From the NCBI GenBank assembly GCA_039000515.1, contig JBCFYV010011172.1, positions 78,059,102 through 78,123,101 on the forward strand: 64,000 nucleotides of DNA. The letters run 5' to 3'. Below, piece by piece: positions 1 to 12,530 of this stretch (position 1 is the first letter of the stretch; each line of letters begins with the position of its first letter). Both the position numbers and the translations under genes were made by a program. The notes under the pieces are model-generated. The model was given only the letters and a program-made list of their open reading frames with translations. It was not told where the DNA came from and ran no database searches. Origin of the DNA: Timema cristinae (taxonomy: Eukaryota; Arthropoda; Insecta; Phasmatodea; Timematidae).

Positions 1-587
1 TATAGCTAAAATAATCGATGAAATTAACAGTTGATCAAAAGACAAGCTAAGAGAATTAATATGCATTGAAAAGAGTTTAAAAAAAGAATTTTTGTTTCTC
101 CTTAACCCATTCCCTGACGTGCGTGTAACAACAGCGATCTGCATAGGCCCGACAGCCATTTTTCTACTCGCTTATTTTCTCGTTAATTATTGCTTTATTT
201 ATGCTCATAGTATAGCACTGAACTGGCAACCCCATCTATTAGCTTCAATATGAAGTATTCAGGCTGGCTAAATGTACAGTGGTTCATTGATAAATGGCAT
301 TACAATAACTTATTGCAATGAAATGTCAATTTGCACCAGGGAATGTTTGAGCAAATAAAGACTTTGTTCAACACCCACACTAAAGAATGGGCTAACTAGC
401 TTAATTTTAGGATGTTTTTTGTTTTTGTTTTTTACAAAAAAAACATTCTTTTGGGTGACTTTTATTGTTCCCATAGTTTTTAATCAGATTCTTATTTTGC
501 TTCCTTTTTTTTACTTGAAAGTAATTCACTAAAACATACCTGAATATGTAGTAAGAGCCCTGCTAATGAATTGCAGTCTAACGACTA
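1..587. other. non-coding, nothing recognised
   Basis: AT-rich sequence with poly-T and poly-A runs. No splice-bounded open frame, tRNA-like promoter or terminal repeat was recognised. Confidence 0.5.
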
Positions 588-840
588 GTGTTGTGGCTTA
601 GCTTCACAAATCCAAACATCTGTCAAATTGGTCAGTGAATTTATTAATTTCTAAAGGAATTACAGGACATAAATGGCATTTATTACCTCATGATTGTGAA
701 CTTTTAACACCTTTACAAGTTTTGTTACAGAAAAATATTTTCTTGAGTATAATTTTTATTTTATGTTTGCTTGGGTTTGTTTCACAAAGAGACCAATCTT
801 GTCAAGCGACAAGTAACTGATGTCATAACACATGACTAGG
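588..840 (+). repeat. diverged repeat block A, copy 1
   Basis: About 250 bp resembles 5688-5945 in the same orientation. Matching landmarks in order are a TTAGCTT..TTCACAAA start, AAATTGGTCA, AAGGAATTA..A.GACAT.AATGGC, ATAATTTTTATTTTAT.TTTG and a CAAAGA.ACCAAT..AAG.GAC end. Identity is judged by eye at roughly 70%. No coding capacity was recognised; the 61-codon open frame here is not convincing. It may be an old interspersed repeat or a local duplication. Confidence 0.5.
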
Positions 841-1289
841 ACCTGTAAATTTGGTTTCTCAAAGATATTTCATTTGTCACACCAAAACTATACAAGTTGT
901 CAAAGTGTGCTGGATGTTCACTTAATGACTTTAATGAGTAATGTTACATAAATTAAAACTTTATAATATGCAAGATTAGGATGTCTATGACATGCCATTT
1001 AGTTATTCTCAAATGTATTTTAGTGCTGAACAAATAACTCGGTTTTTAGCAGCACAATTTAAAAAAATTATTTATTTTGAATATAGTTGCATACGTATGG
1101 TATATAATGAATATTTTTTAAACTTTTGTAATATGTTATTTTTTATTTCAAACAAATAAAAAATTCATATCTATGATATTATAATAATAATAATAGTAAT
1201 AAAACAGATAAAATGAATGATAAAAAATAACCTTTTAAATATCCTAACAATTCTAATAAATGCACATGACTAAATCTAACATGCAACTA

Positions 1290-1600
1290 AAACTTTTCGT
1301 TCAATGCCTTTAACAACTAAACTCTCACATCGCAACCCCCTCATGCTAAGTTGCAGAGTCTCACCAGGAATGTGCATCTTACAACCAACAAGCAAAGTGG
1401 ATACAAAGTTCATTGCTGCATTATCTTCTCATTCAGACAAATGTGGGTTGAAAAATATAATGATTGAATTATTAATTTATTTAAAAGATATTATATTTAA
1501 AAAAATATATATTCAGCATAAATTAAAATGACTCAAAATTCCTATAGATTACTCATAAATGAGACAAACGAAAATATTACCTAAAATTACTATATTACAA
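1290..1600 (+). repeat. diverged repeat block B, copy 1
   Basis: AT-rich block sharing a run of landmarks with 4780-4980: CATATGACT-like start, AAAAAAATA..TATTCA, ACTCAAAA, GA.A.AAAC.A..AAAAT and TACC.AAAA. Blocks A and B occur in the opposite order in the two places, so this is not a simple tandem duplication. Confidence 0.35.
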
Positions 1601-2139
1601 AAAATTACCCTTAGATAACCCAGTGCTTCCACCAAGGATTTTATAAAACTGTTTCTTGGCATGAAAAATCCTGTAACGTATTCATTTAATTTTTCTATGG
1701 TATATAAAACATCATTTGTTTCCTAAGTATGCAAATTGTCTATTAACTTCACATTTTTGATAACTTTGGGCTAGTTATATTTATTAAAATAAATTTAAAC
1801 TAACCTCGACTCTTTGCTGACCCCATAGATGAAAGAATATTGCATAACAAAAACACTGATTGGATTTTCAAAGACTGGTTATGCAGGTATTTTAGATAAA
1901 ATTTAGTTTATCACATTAAAAACACACAACACAAAAGGTTTACTTAAAATTAATGTTTACACTATATTAACAAAAATTAACTTGCTCTATAACTGAAATA
2001 TCGATAAGACCATAAACTATATATGCTATTAACGGCCTAATTTAATTGGTAAGACCATAAACTATATATGTAAAACTGATATGTTAAAATACTTATATAT
2101 TATAATCAAAGTAGGCCTTTACAAATAAGAATCACCATT
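1601..2139. repeat. AT-rich spacer with a 21-bp direct repeat
   Basis: A 21-bp sequence beginning TAAGACCATAAAC is present at 2005-2025 and again at 2050-2070, 45 bp apart. Nothing else is recognised in this stretch. Confidence 0.6.
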
Positions 2140-2149
2140 AGCGCGGAAG

Positions 2150-2285
2150 AGGATGGGAAAACCATAACAATAAATCACTTGCCAAAAACCACCCTCAGTT
2201 CACTGAACCAAAATTCGAACCTTTGCCTCCTTGTTAATAACTATCGAGAGCTTTCTGCTAATCATGCGCTCACTCGCTCGCCAGT
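2150..2285 (-). repeat. tRNA-derived SINE fragment
   Basis: Read on the minus strand, this has a pol III B-box-like GGTTCGAATTTTGG (around 2208-2221) followed by TCA.TGAACTGAGGGTGGTTTT. This matches the SINE at 26629-26861, which reads GATTCGAATC then GAGTGAACTGGGGGTGGTTTT. An A-box-like stretch lies near 2258-2270. The 3' tail is not obvious. Confidence 0.6.
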
Positions 2286-2552
2286 TTGGCCACACAATAA
2301 CTCCTACGCTTGTCAGTCTGGCTGAACCCTAACTAAACCATAAATTAATAAATATATATATCAAATTATATGTTATTTAAACTAGTTGTCAAAGATTTTA
2401 ACTGTATTATTTATTTATTGACATTTAAAAGCATATTTGCATACATATTTAATGTTTTATTAGGGCATAGACATCCAAACAATAATAATAGTGTATTATT
2501 TAATTCTTTTAGCAATCAAAATCATCATTTAATTTTAATAAATCAATTCAAG

Positions 2553-2735
2553 CTCGCGTAAGTGGCTGCATGTTCAAATGCTTCACTCTTGTGTTGTACC
2601 AGAAGCGATAGAGGTTTGAATGCTTGTCGGGTGAACTGGTCCCCCATCCCCACCCAAATGGTCTCCCACTCTCCCTTCATGCAAATTCGGATACAGTTCC
2701 TCTATAATTCTGCATTCCTATTATATTAGTGACAG
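2553..2735 (+). repeat. tRNA-derived SINE fragment
   Basis: Same family as 26629-26861. It has an A-box-like CGCGTAAGTGGC start, a GAGGTTTGAATGC B-box region, GGGTGAACTGG, TCTCCCACTCTCCC, CAAATTCGGATACAGTTCCTC and the ATATTAGTG tail region. It is truncated before the conserved hairpin tail. Confidence 0.6.
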
Positions 2736-2739
2736 GGTT

Positions 2740-4090
2740 CATTTTTGTCCTACTTTTCCTACTTTTGAGGGAAAACGCTTACTTTTCCTACTTTTTGACC
2801 TCCAGAAGAAAGAAACCTTTTGGTTTGTAGAGTTGAAGTGTTGATCTTCCTTTTTGCTAGTAAGATAGCAAAACAAAATATTGTATCATAATGTGTCACG
2901 CTGTTTGAATAAATTTGATGTATGCCGAAAGCTTGTTTCAGTAGCTTTTAAATTCAATGGTTATAAAAAAATTGGAGGTAGTGTTATAATGAACTATTTC
3001 CAACTAGATAAGCTAAATTAACAGGCTTGTTAAGCTATCCTTGTGCTACCCCATGGAAATACTGATGTTGATGAGGATTCTCACAAACATCAAAGATGGT
3101 CTTAAATATTACAACTATCAGTGCAACACAGTATCATTCCCAAAGAATTTCATCAAAAAGGATGTGGGGCCCATAATTGTACTTGGCTGGATTTTAAGAA
3201 GAGAATTGAGGCTGAATGGAAAAAACATGACCGAGAAGATAAAGAGAGGGGGAAAAAACCAAAGTGAAGAGTATCAAGCTCATAGGAAAATTTTGGATAT
3301 AAATCACAGCAAGCTAAAGAGGCAAAGCAAAAAATAACCAGTTAAAAAAGCAAGAATCGGAAGCTATAGAAGAAGTTCAAGTATACAAGTCATTAGTGGC
3401 AGAAGCGAATGAAATAATTAACAATGCAATGAAAATCAATGGTCGGAAAGGTTTGCTAATAGCTCAAACAACGCTAGAAGCTCCAGTTAAAAAATTGGAA
3501 GAGAGTGACTCTGCTTTTGAGAAAATCAGAACCAAACAAAATCAAAAGAGAAAGACAACAACACGGATACTTTTGTGCAGCAATAATGAGTCAAAGAAAC
3601 CCAAAAACAACTGAAACAGTGATTAATTTTCTTTTCTTTGGCTTCTAACCCTAACGGGTTGTAAGACGTGGGGGTCAAAAAAATATATTTTATTTTTAGG
3701 TTGAAGACAGTCATCTCTTGATGATAATGAATATCATTATTGTAATATTTGTAATTATTATTACTATTTGTTTCACTATCATTATTTCCAAATTTGGATT
3801 TGTAATAAAATGACAAAGTAAAAAATAAATACTCTACTAAAGAAAAAATAAATTAAAGAGGCGGAGGCAGGGGGGTTCTTCTTTTATTAAAAACTTTTTC
3901 TATTTTTTTGCTACAGCCCATAATATAAAAACATTGTTCTTAATTAAATGTTTTTAATTTGTAATCTTATTTTGGTACTATGAGGTGATTATAGTGTTTT
4001 TTAACATGTCTTTTTTTTATCAAATTGGCACTCCTACTTGTTCTACTTTTTCATCAAAATGTCCTACATTTCTCATTTTTGACATCTAAA
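2740..4090 (+). pseudogene. decayed coding remnant, probably transposon-derived
   Basis: Fragmentary lysine- and glutamate-rich open segments lie at about 3041-3337 and 3396-3614, interrupted by frame breaks. One frame reads a charged helical segment with WLDFKKRIEAEWKK followed by a HDREDKERGKK-like run. CCTAC..TTCCTAC-type motifs occur at both 2745-2795 and 4028-4070. A partial copy of the SINE tail motif (ACCCTAACGGGT then GTAAGACG) lies near 3645-3668. I do not recognise the protein. Decay and repeat flanks make a fossil mobile element more likely than a host exon. Confidence 0.3.
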
Positions 4091-4339
4091 ATATGTTATG
4101 GTGCCTGTAGTGAGATTAATTTATGTGTGTAAGCCAAACATAAACTAAAAAGGGGGGGGGGGACTCACTGTTGAGACAGATTTGCAATCCCCCCGTCGCC
4201 CAAAATCAAAATATTTCAATGGTTGTTTAAGATTACAAACTATTTCCTTTTAGCATCACAAATTAATAATGTCTCAGTACAGATTTATCTGATTTCCAAA
4301 CCCTTACTTCACCTCTGACAAGACATTTATTAATCACAA

Positions 4340-4483
4340 CTTGTGAATGTGAGGAATGCCAGGCCTCCACCGTGGTTTGGATTCCACGTTAAACTGTAGG
4401 TCCTCCATTTCATCTCACAATCACCCTACCATTGCACATTAGTGTAAGTGTGTATAACCCAAACGGGTAGTAAGATGCGGTGC

Positions 4484-4518
<35 letters not shown>

Positions 4519-4519
4519 T
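4340..4519 (+). repeat. SINE with hairpin tail and (TAA)n
   Basis: Nearly the same sequence occurs inverted at 29228-29420. It has a B-box-like GTGGTTTGGATTCCAC, a GTAGGTCCTCCATTTCATC core, a GTATAACCCAAACGGGTAGT tail and a TAA/ATA microsatellite (4485-4519). The 5' head differs from the SINE at 26.6 kb while the tail is shared. Confidence 0.75.
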
Positions 4520-5687
4520 AATTCAAATTTAAATAAATAAATGTATTTGGATTATTCTCTTCTCTCCTGAAAACTTTTGTTAACACCAATTTTTTTATGA
4601 AAACACTGGCATGTTTTTACTGTTAGTGTCTGTGACAAGTCTAGGAGACTTGGCAGGGTCAGCACGCAAATCGCTACACATAAGCCTCCACACCTCTCTA
4701 AGCAACAAAACAAAGGACAAGGTTGTCTGCCACATAGCTTAGCATTGATGAGCTCAGCCCAGACTGATGACCTTAAAATATGATTGAAAACTCATAATGA
4801 ATGCATATGACTCAATTGAACACCTTTTTACAAATGGAAACTAAAATATACATTCAATGAAAAGTCTTAAGCAACCTAACTCTATTTAAAAAAATACCTA
4901 TTCAATATAAATTGTTAAAAAATACTCAAAAATGACATAAACCAAGAAAATACTACCCAAAAAGGACCAAAAAAAAGCTCATTCATGGGATAGTGAACAG
5001 AATTTATATACACATGAGCATTGTCTGTGATATACCAAAAAAAAAGATACATCATCAACATCCGGCCGTTGTTGATGAGTCACCAGTACCTGGGGAGGCC
5101 AAAGGATCAGTTTTAAAAAATTTAATGTAAATGGGCATATAATTATTTTTTAAACAAGAATTAAACATTTATGTGTATAATTTCTTAATATGCTTAATTT
5201 AATTGACTGTTGGTAGTCAATTAGTAGTCTCTTGATAGAGTAGAAATCACTTAGCTTTTATAGGAAATCAAGTCTGTATTCCAGCCTTTGAAAGACATAC
5301 AAGTCAAAAGCCGTTCTAAACTTATAATAATAAAAAGGAACCAAAACAGGATTAACAAATAAATTAACTTTAAAAAAAAGTTGAATTTTACCAAAAATAC
5401 TCTTGAAATGAGCAAAATTTCTTTCTTATCCTATAATAAAGCAAAACCTTTAAAATGCTAACTACACAAAGAGAAAAAATTGTCACCTTTTTTTATTGTA
5501 ATGTGGTTGTTCACATGTCACTAGATTCTTGTAGCTTAGTGAAACAAACACTTTTCATTTACTTCTGAAAAACAACTGAATTATCTTGTCATGACAAGGC
5601 GCCTTTATGAAACAGAAATAACCCCATTTTAATGGACATTTTATGACCTAATATTACACTTAATTAGTAACAATCACCAGGGATCGG
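4520..5687. other. non-coding; block B copy 2 and a small hairpin
   Basis: Block B copy 2 is at about 4780-4980 (see 1290-1600). A perfect 9-bp stem with a 9-nt GC-rich loop (TCATCAACA / TGTTGATGA) lies at 5052-5078. No gene was recognised. Confidence 0.45.
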
Positions 5688-5945
5688 TGTTTTAGCTTAT
5701 ATTCACAAAACTAAACCTCTGTAAAATTGGTCAATTATTTTCTTTTATTTCTGAAGGAATTAAAAGACATGAATGGCTTTTAGCACTACAATATAGTAAA
5801 CTTGAATAACACTTTATAAGAATATTACAGTTTTTTTTAATATAATTTTTATTTTATATTTGTTTGAGCCGGTTTAACAAAGAAACCAATAAGTGACTGG
5901 TGTAGCCACAACAAGCGACTGATGTAGTTATGACAGGAGACTAGT
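5688..5945 (+). repeat. diverged repeat block A, copy 2
   Basis: Counterpart of 588-840, same orientation, with scattered substitutions and small indels. No coding capacity is seen. Confidence 0.5.
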
Positions 5946-6125
5946 AACTGTATTCATAGATTTTTAACAATATTTACATTAAATTGAAACTTTTGAGGGA
6001 TAAATCAGTCCTAAAATTCAGTCATCCATTGTCAGTTATTTAGTAGTAAAGAAATTCTGTTCCAGGCATTATTTTGAGGAACTTTCTCACTTTTGATTGT
6101 CACTGTAGTTTGTGATTTTTTTTAG

Positions 6126-6310
6126 GAGGTGGTGTCGCCCCAGGTCCTAGCGATCAATCGGCGTTCACAAGCAAGGAAGGGACACCTGCCATTGAGGGCC
6201 CCTCTAAGGGCCCTCGGGAACAACAGAAACCTCGTAGCCAGCGACCCCCGACATCCAAGCGCTCAGAAGGAAAACCCAAGGAAGCAATGGTGAATGGCAC
6301 ATCAGCTTAA
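6126..6310 (+). CDS. terminal coding exon, possible FMR1/FXR-like C-terminus
   Basis: A T-rich tract ending in TTTTTTTTAG (AG at 6124-6125) precedes a clearly more GC-rich open stretch. It enters in phase 1 (two bases, GA, complete a split codon) and encodes about 60 residues before TAA at 6308-6310. The peptide is low in complexity and rich in Gly, Pro, Ser, Lys and Arg. It begins GGVAPGPSDQSAF, contains KPRSQRPPTSKRSEGKPKE and ends AMVNGTSA. Vertebrate FMR1 also ends in a basic tail followed by a VNG-type terminus, which is the only reason for the FMR1/FXR suggestion. A second frame is also open to a TGA at about 6292, but its peptide looks less natural. AATAAA at 6506-6511 would fit a short 3' UTR. 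No upstream exon was found in 1-6125. The exon is fairly secure; the identity is not. Confidence 0.5.
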
Positions 6311-8297
6311 AGAAGTTGGCCGAGAACTTTTTCCTTTCCTTTTTTTTTTCTTTTTTTGTTTTCCCTTCTCCCCATTGCAATGCCCCTGCCCTGTTCAAAA
6401 GAGATGATGCACAACGTTTTGATACAGTGAACTGTTGTTAACTCTTATTAAATGATTCTGTAAGTTCAAACAGAATAGTATTTGAACATGAGATTGAGTA
6501 AATGAAATAAAAACATTTACTAAATAAATAAAACTGGCATTAATGAATGGGTTGGTTAGGTTTTTGCTTGAATATATGCCTGTTTAATACCTGAACTGTT
6601 GTCAGACCATTCACTAAACTTGGAATTACACAGCTTTGTCACCCCTAGACAGATGTGAGCGTTAAACAGGTCAACACGTCGAAACACCAACTAAACCGGG
6701 TTTCTAAACATTTCCGTTGATTCTTCGTTTAGAAATGAAATAAATAATGTAAAAATTAGATTCACGCACATTAACTTTGTGTTAATCTGATGGAGCTTGA
6801 GGGAAAAAAAATCATTTTTTTCGATAAAATTAAATTAATAACGATTTGCAAAAACAATATAAAAAGTAAAAAAACACAATATTCATGGAATTATATTTTC
6901 ACCACAAAGATTTGTTGGAACGATATAGAATGCTTGACAAGACCCTTGTAGTATTATAGTTGGCAAATTGCGTATAGTTTTTTTTTTAAGTGTTTCAGTG
7001 GATTTTGGTGTTGTTTGGATTTCAATTTTTGTAATTATCTGTAAAGAAATTGATGAAGTATACTGAACTTTATAAAATACCAAGAAAAGGCAAATTTTCT
7101 ATACTAAGTTAAAAAGTCTTGACCTAAATAAGAAATTTGCATGTATAAAAAGTTATAGAATTGAATAAATGTAATTGTAATGCATTCTAAAATATTACTA
7201 TCTGGAAATTGTCCATGTTGGAAAGTGTGTGATTATTGTAGTGATGTCAAGGCTCACTTCTGAAAATATTGGAAAAGTTTGATTTTGTACTAAATAAACT
7301 CTACCATATGAATAACCCAAAATCTGAGCAGATTAAAACTGGTTTTAGTAGAAGTAGGTGTTACATTTTGGATATTCTCACTTCCAATATTTTTTTGTTT
7401 AAATTCACAATCATATTCAATAATTTATTAGATAAAAATAAGTATGGTTTCTTATTTGTGTGAAACTTCAGCAGTTAGTGCTATGGTGTGAAATGAGCGA
7501 CATTTTCTGATAGGTATTACTTCAAGATAATTTGTGTTTTGTTGTGTAACATCACTTCTAGTTATAATAATTTATCCACGGCTTTTCCCGTGCTGCTTTT
7601 CCTCCTCACAATCTCCAATTTTCCTTCGGGTTGAGTGTGTTGTGGGTCAATTTCGTGGTTGTTGGAAGAAAACCCCAAGACTAGATACCACACAGTTTGC
7701 AACGTCATGGAATATTCTTTTGGCGCCATTAAGACAATTGCAAAAACCATTGTGGCCCCCTCCTTTTTATAGGGGTCCTAGTTCGAGGTTCTCTTTTTTT
7801 TTACTTAATACTAAGATAGGAAAAGTTTAAAATGTTCATCCCTCTTTTGTAGCTTGTAATGAGTTTTTAAATTATTTGTTTAGAAAACTGTATTCTAATT
7901 TTACTCTAGCAGTAATTTACAGTTAAAGTGCTTTATTTATTATTTTCCTAATTTTCTGTTTTGTGTGTGCGTGCGGATACAGTTACTGTAGTTCAATTTC
8001 TTATTGTAGAAGGCAGCTGTGTGAGGTTTGCATGAAGGCAGTATTCAAATGTTCCTCCTCCTTTGCTATTTATTATCATTGCAATGTTATTTAACCTTAA
8101 AGTTTGGGTTGATGTGTAAATGAGATTAATAGAACTCCTAACATCATAGTTACAACTCAAATGTTTTATGGTTATTATGTGCTAACAAAAAAAAAATTAG
8201 AAAACTTAGTTTAAAAACTATAATAATGGCCTAACATCTTAAGCCGAAAATAAGCATGAAAATATTTTCTTGGAGTGGAAAAATAAATCCACTAAAG
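6311..8297 (+). other. probable 3' UTR, then unassigned sequence
   Basis: An AATAAA signal at 6506-6511 follows the stop codon by about 200 bp, so 6311 to about 6530 is a plausible 3' UTR. The rest is AT-rich. A moderately GC-rich patch at 7560-7790 has short open frames on both strands but no recognised domain and no good splice signals. Confidence 0.4.
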
Positions 8298-8587
8298 CAG
8301 ATGTTCCCAAACTTTTTGAATGGCATACCACCCCAACAAATTCCATAATTTGGAGTACAACCAAGATATTGTTGAGTATATACTATTTTGGTACATTTTT
8401 AATGTTGCCCGGGGATATAACAACACAGACTGGGCAGCTGCGACAGCTATCTGAGCTAGAATCAATGTTGCCACCTCTCCAACCATTGTTTAATTCTGTT
8501 TTACTTTTGGTTAGACTTCACTGCATACTACCGGAAATAATTGTACATACTACTGGTGGTATGTGTACCACAGTTTGAGAACCTCTC
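8298..8587. mobile_element. non-autonomous hAT-type MITE
   Basis: The left end reads CAGATGTTCCCAAACTTTTT then GGCATACCACC. The right end, reverse-complemented, reads GAGAGGTTCTCAAACTGTGG then ACATACCACC. The CAG..GTTCTCAAACT pattern is typical of hAT MITE termini. The ~290-bp interior has no transposase. No clean 8-bp target duplication is visible. The 102-codon open frame through it is a by-product. Confidence 0.6.
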
Positions 8588-11500
8588 CTTTATTTGTTTG
8601 AAGAATACTTTTTTTTTTAATCAAGGAGAGGCATTAACATATTACTTTTTATTAAAAAAGGTCATTTATTGGTAAATGTAAGGATGCTGTGGGTGAACTT
8701 CAAAGTCTTTACCATTAATGTTGTAGTGTAAATGTAATAAATATAATTCGAGAACTGAACAGATGTATCATGATTTTGTCGTACAAACATACAAACACAT
8801 GAAATACTTGTGTAATCACTTCTTTGATATTTTTAAACAGTGGGTGCTGTTATTTAAAAATTACATACACATTTCCAAGAAGTTGATAAAAAAAAATTAA
8901 AAAATGGCAGAATCACAAGACATATTCTAGTAAAATGGAAAGAAAAAAAAATTTGTGAGTTTGAGTTTATTATGCATCTTTTTTCATTGCTGCTTGCAAA
9001 ATATTGATTGCCAATGTGTTGATTTGTCATATTATAACCAGTAGATTTATCCACTGACAAATGTGAACATTTAAAAAAGCATCAATTTTTTTTTTCCTCT
9101 GTCTAGCTAGCATATTTGCAGGGTTTGATCATTATAGGATGAAGATGAAATTTTGCTCATTTCAATAACATGTTAATAAACTAATACTTTTTTTGTGTGT
9201 GATTATATATCATTTAAGACGGTACAGGGAAGAATGATAAGTACAATTAATAGAGGGACAATCACAGTATTGTCTTTATAATAAAAGGAAAATGGTTCAC
9301 AACATAACAAGATTGGCGCCACTGCTACCATTGAACGAATGATTGGCAATGCATACCTATTAATTTGTTAATCTCTTGGTTATAGTAGAACACACTAAGC
9401 ATTTTATTTAGAGAAGAAAGCACTGGCAGCGTTACAAGTGGGAACCTTGACTCACTTTTCCTTGTGAAAACAATTTTGTATCTATTTCTTATCTTTCCTG
9501 CTCCTTCTCTCTATATATATAACCACACCTCAAAAGGAAAGAGAGGTTTTCCTTCAAGAGCTATATTTGTTTTGTAATTGTAATATAATGAACATTATTG
9601 TTATCAATTTGAGTAAAAAACTTGTAAAATATAAATGTTTTTTATTTACTTTTTTTCCATTCTAAGCTTTCTGTTTAGTGCAGATTTTCCCGTAATTTTC
9701 TTTTTTTATATACTAATAGATAAAAAATAGTTTTACAAGTCTTGTTCTTTTTAAAAAAAGAGAACCCTCCAAACTTTAAAGTCATGAATCTAAATTTTTG
9801 ATATATTTGAAATATATTAGCTTGGAAATGGCACATACATATTTGTCACTCTGTAAAAGATAATTTAAACGAAATAATAAAATTGTTATTTAGCTTATGG
9901 TATATTTAGTTCTGGGTAGGCATGTGTAGTTAGTTTAAAAATATTCCGACTAATAAGGTTTTACATACGAGGATTTTGCTGGTAGGTAAAACAAAAAGAT
10001 GATACATTTTTGCTGATCACCCAAATACAAGACATTTTAAAGTGTTTTTTTGTTTTAAGGCTATGAAGAGGGTGGAGAAAGATTATTTTGGATTTGTTTA
10101 TGGGTGGATGGAAGGGAACACGATTTAAGGGTAATATTTTTGCAGGTTTTATTTATTTATTTATTGCTTAAAAATAAATAAACTATTGCTTCAATAGATA
10201 CAATTAGTTTGAACTACACATACTGAAATCTTCCAGTTCTTGATTAGTGTCAAGGGAACCCTCATATTAGATGAGAATCTTTTCTCTTAATTAAAACGAT
10301 TTTTCATCAAATTCTATTGTGTTCATTATAAATATTAAAAATGTGTTTTTTCTATGTCTAGGAAATTAAACTAAATGTTTACACTTTGATTTATTTTATC
10401 CAAAAAAATGTTTGCTATAAAATATGTGAAAATACAGTCCTGGTGTTCCCTTAGATCCCAACAAAACTCCTATCCTTTAACATATCTAATAAACTCAAAA
10501 TAGGTGTTTAATTTGTCCTTAGTAAATTTAACTTTATTTGTTCTTCAATTTTCTAAAGTAACAGGCTCTTGTATACTCTTGTATAAAATTGTACTGCACT
10601 CTCACATAAATTTTGCAGTATTTTGGATTGGAAACAAAAGTAGGAAATTACTCTCGAGTAGTTATTAATTTAAGGGTGTGCCAATGAATGACTTTTTTGA
10701 GGGGGGCACTTATCTAAGGGTGCATTGCAAAAGTCTTGAAAACTAGCATTATTTAAATAAGTTTTTCTATTTCAAAATATGGCTAACACCAAAATTTATG
10801 TGAAACCCATCATTATGTAGGACTAAAATCATTGCATTTTAAGTCTAATACTCTTTAAAAAATCATGAAAAGTTTTGCAACATTTCACGTGAAATATCGC
10901 AGTTATTAGATAAAAGTAAATGATTAGAAACAGATTAAAAAAGTGTTTGTTAATGCAATCACAACAGAACATAATAGTATAAATCAGGGTGGTTTTGAAT
11001 ACTAACAATTTCCATCCCCATTACACATATAGCAGTGTGAGGATATATTTTACCAAGTAGGCAGCACTTTTAATCCACAATGTTAAATGAGTAAATACTA
11101 GGGCTTTGTTGGTACTCTGAATTCAAGCTGAGCTCTTCTTTAAAATTCTACATTGAGATCAAAGGTTTTGTAGGCTCATCATTTTGGAGCTTCCTCTTAA
11201 TGTACATACAAATCAATTTTTACAACGCAATGGTAAGTATAGGCTATTTAATTTAGATGCTATCAGCAGTTTTATTTATAATCATTTGGTAATTAATAAA
11301 TTATTAAATCAATGTCGAATTTCACAGTTATGTAAGAGTTCTAAAACTAATTTCGGCCGGTAAACTAACTATATTTTCACCCATTTTGAATTATCGGCAG
11401 TTGAAGTTGCATTGCCATGACAAGGCAATGAAAATAAAAATAGCTAAATGGATCACTAAATATTTGAATAATCCTTTTTACTATTTTTAAATCTCTTTCT

Positions 11501-11859
11501 AAAATTATGATTTCAATTCATATAGGTTTACCATCGAGAATACATATTGATTGTTTTCAAAGTTAAGTTATTTAAAATTGTGTTAATACATTCAACTACA
11601 AAATTAGCATTAGTTACTATTTAGTTCAAAAATTATGAATGTTAACTTGTGTGAAGAGTTGATCAACATTACAATAAATATTTTACCAAACTTACCTTAT
11701 TTAAATTAAAAAAAAAAAAAAAATCCTATTTCATACTGTCTAATAAAAATATTTTAACCCTCTTTTCATTTTAAAGTATCAACATTAACTTTTATAAGCA
11801 TTAAAAATAGAATTTAGATAAAGTTTGTAATAAGATAAGTTTCTAGTTGGAGCCCACAT
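8588..11859. other. gene-free AT-rich sequence
   Basis: Long A and T tracts, including an A run at about 11706-11723. Nothing recognised as a gene, RNA or mobile element end. Confidence 0.5.
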
Positions 11860-12530
11860 TCATGATCATCATCATCATCTGTTTCCAGCCTGTGGCCAGG
11901 ACAGTTAGTAAAATGCCTCCATCTTTTTCTATCCTTCCACGATTTTTCCTCCTTTAATTTCTTCCATTCTTCTCTCACTTGCACACTTTGTGCTATCTAG
12001 CCTCTCTTTTTCCATTTCATGATATACCCATTGCATCTCTCAGTCCTGCTTCCACTACTATCTCATGTACCTTGTATCCCTACCTATCCTTCCTGGACAA
12101 CTTCATTCCTTATCCTGTTTATTCTCGTGACAGCTTACAAACTTAATTCCCATGGCCTCCACTTTCCTAGTCTCTCTTAGATTCAATGTCCATGATTCTG
12201 CTCCTTGTGTGGCATTGGGCACAAAGTATGCACGATACAGTCCTTACACTTCAAAGGCACTTTTCTTCTACACACCTATAGAACAACTCTCCTTGCTGTC
12301 TTTGTCTCGTTAGATTCTCTCTACTCCATCCAACTTTATAGCTAAATATATACTAGGCCTTATCTTCTTCCTTGCCATGCAAACATTTCATTCCACACTC
12401 TTTCACATCCTCATCCCATTCCTATACTTTCTCTTCCTTCTCCCCTCATACCATCAAGTCATCAGCAAACATCATCGCTTTCATTTTTCCCTGCTTCACT
12501 CCATTTTTTATTGAGCCTACATTAAGGACT
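11860..12530 (-). mobile_element. LINE 3' fragment (same family as 24.8 kb)
   Basis: Read on the minus strand it encodes a broken reverse transcriptase C-terminal half. An FADDL catalytic-box motif (frame MMFADDLMV) lies near 12456-12476, followed by an A..RRKRIRP..KLDGVE-like region. The 3' end has the family TGGCCACAGGCTGGAAACAG sequence and a (GAT)n tail at about 11862-11880. Frame breaks are frequent, so it is dead. The 61-codon plus-strand open frame is antisense to this element. Confidence 0.7.

Noticed and set aside
7534..7830. 98-codon frame in a GC-richer patch
   Set aside because: Open on both strands, no motif or splice signals; composition effect is enough to explain it.
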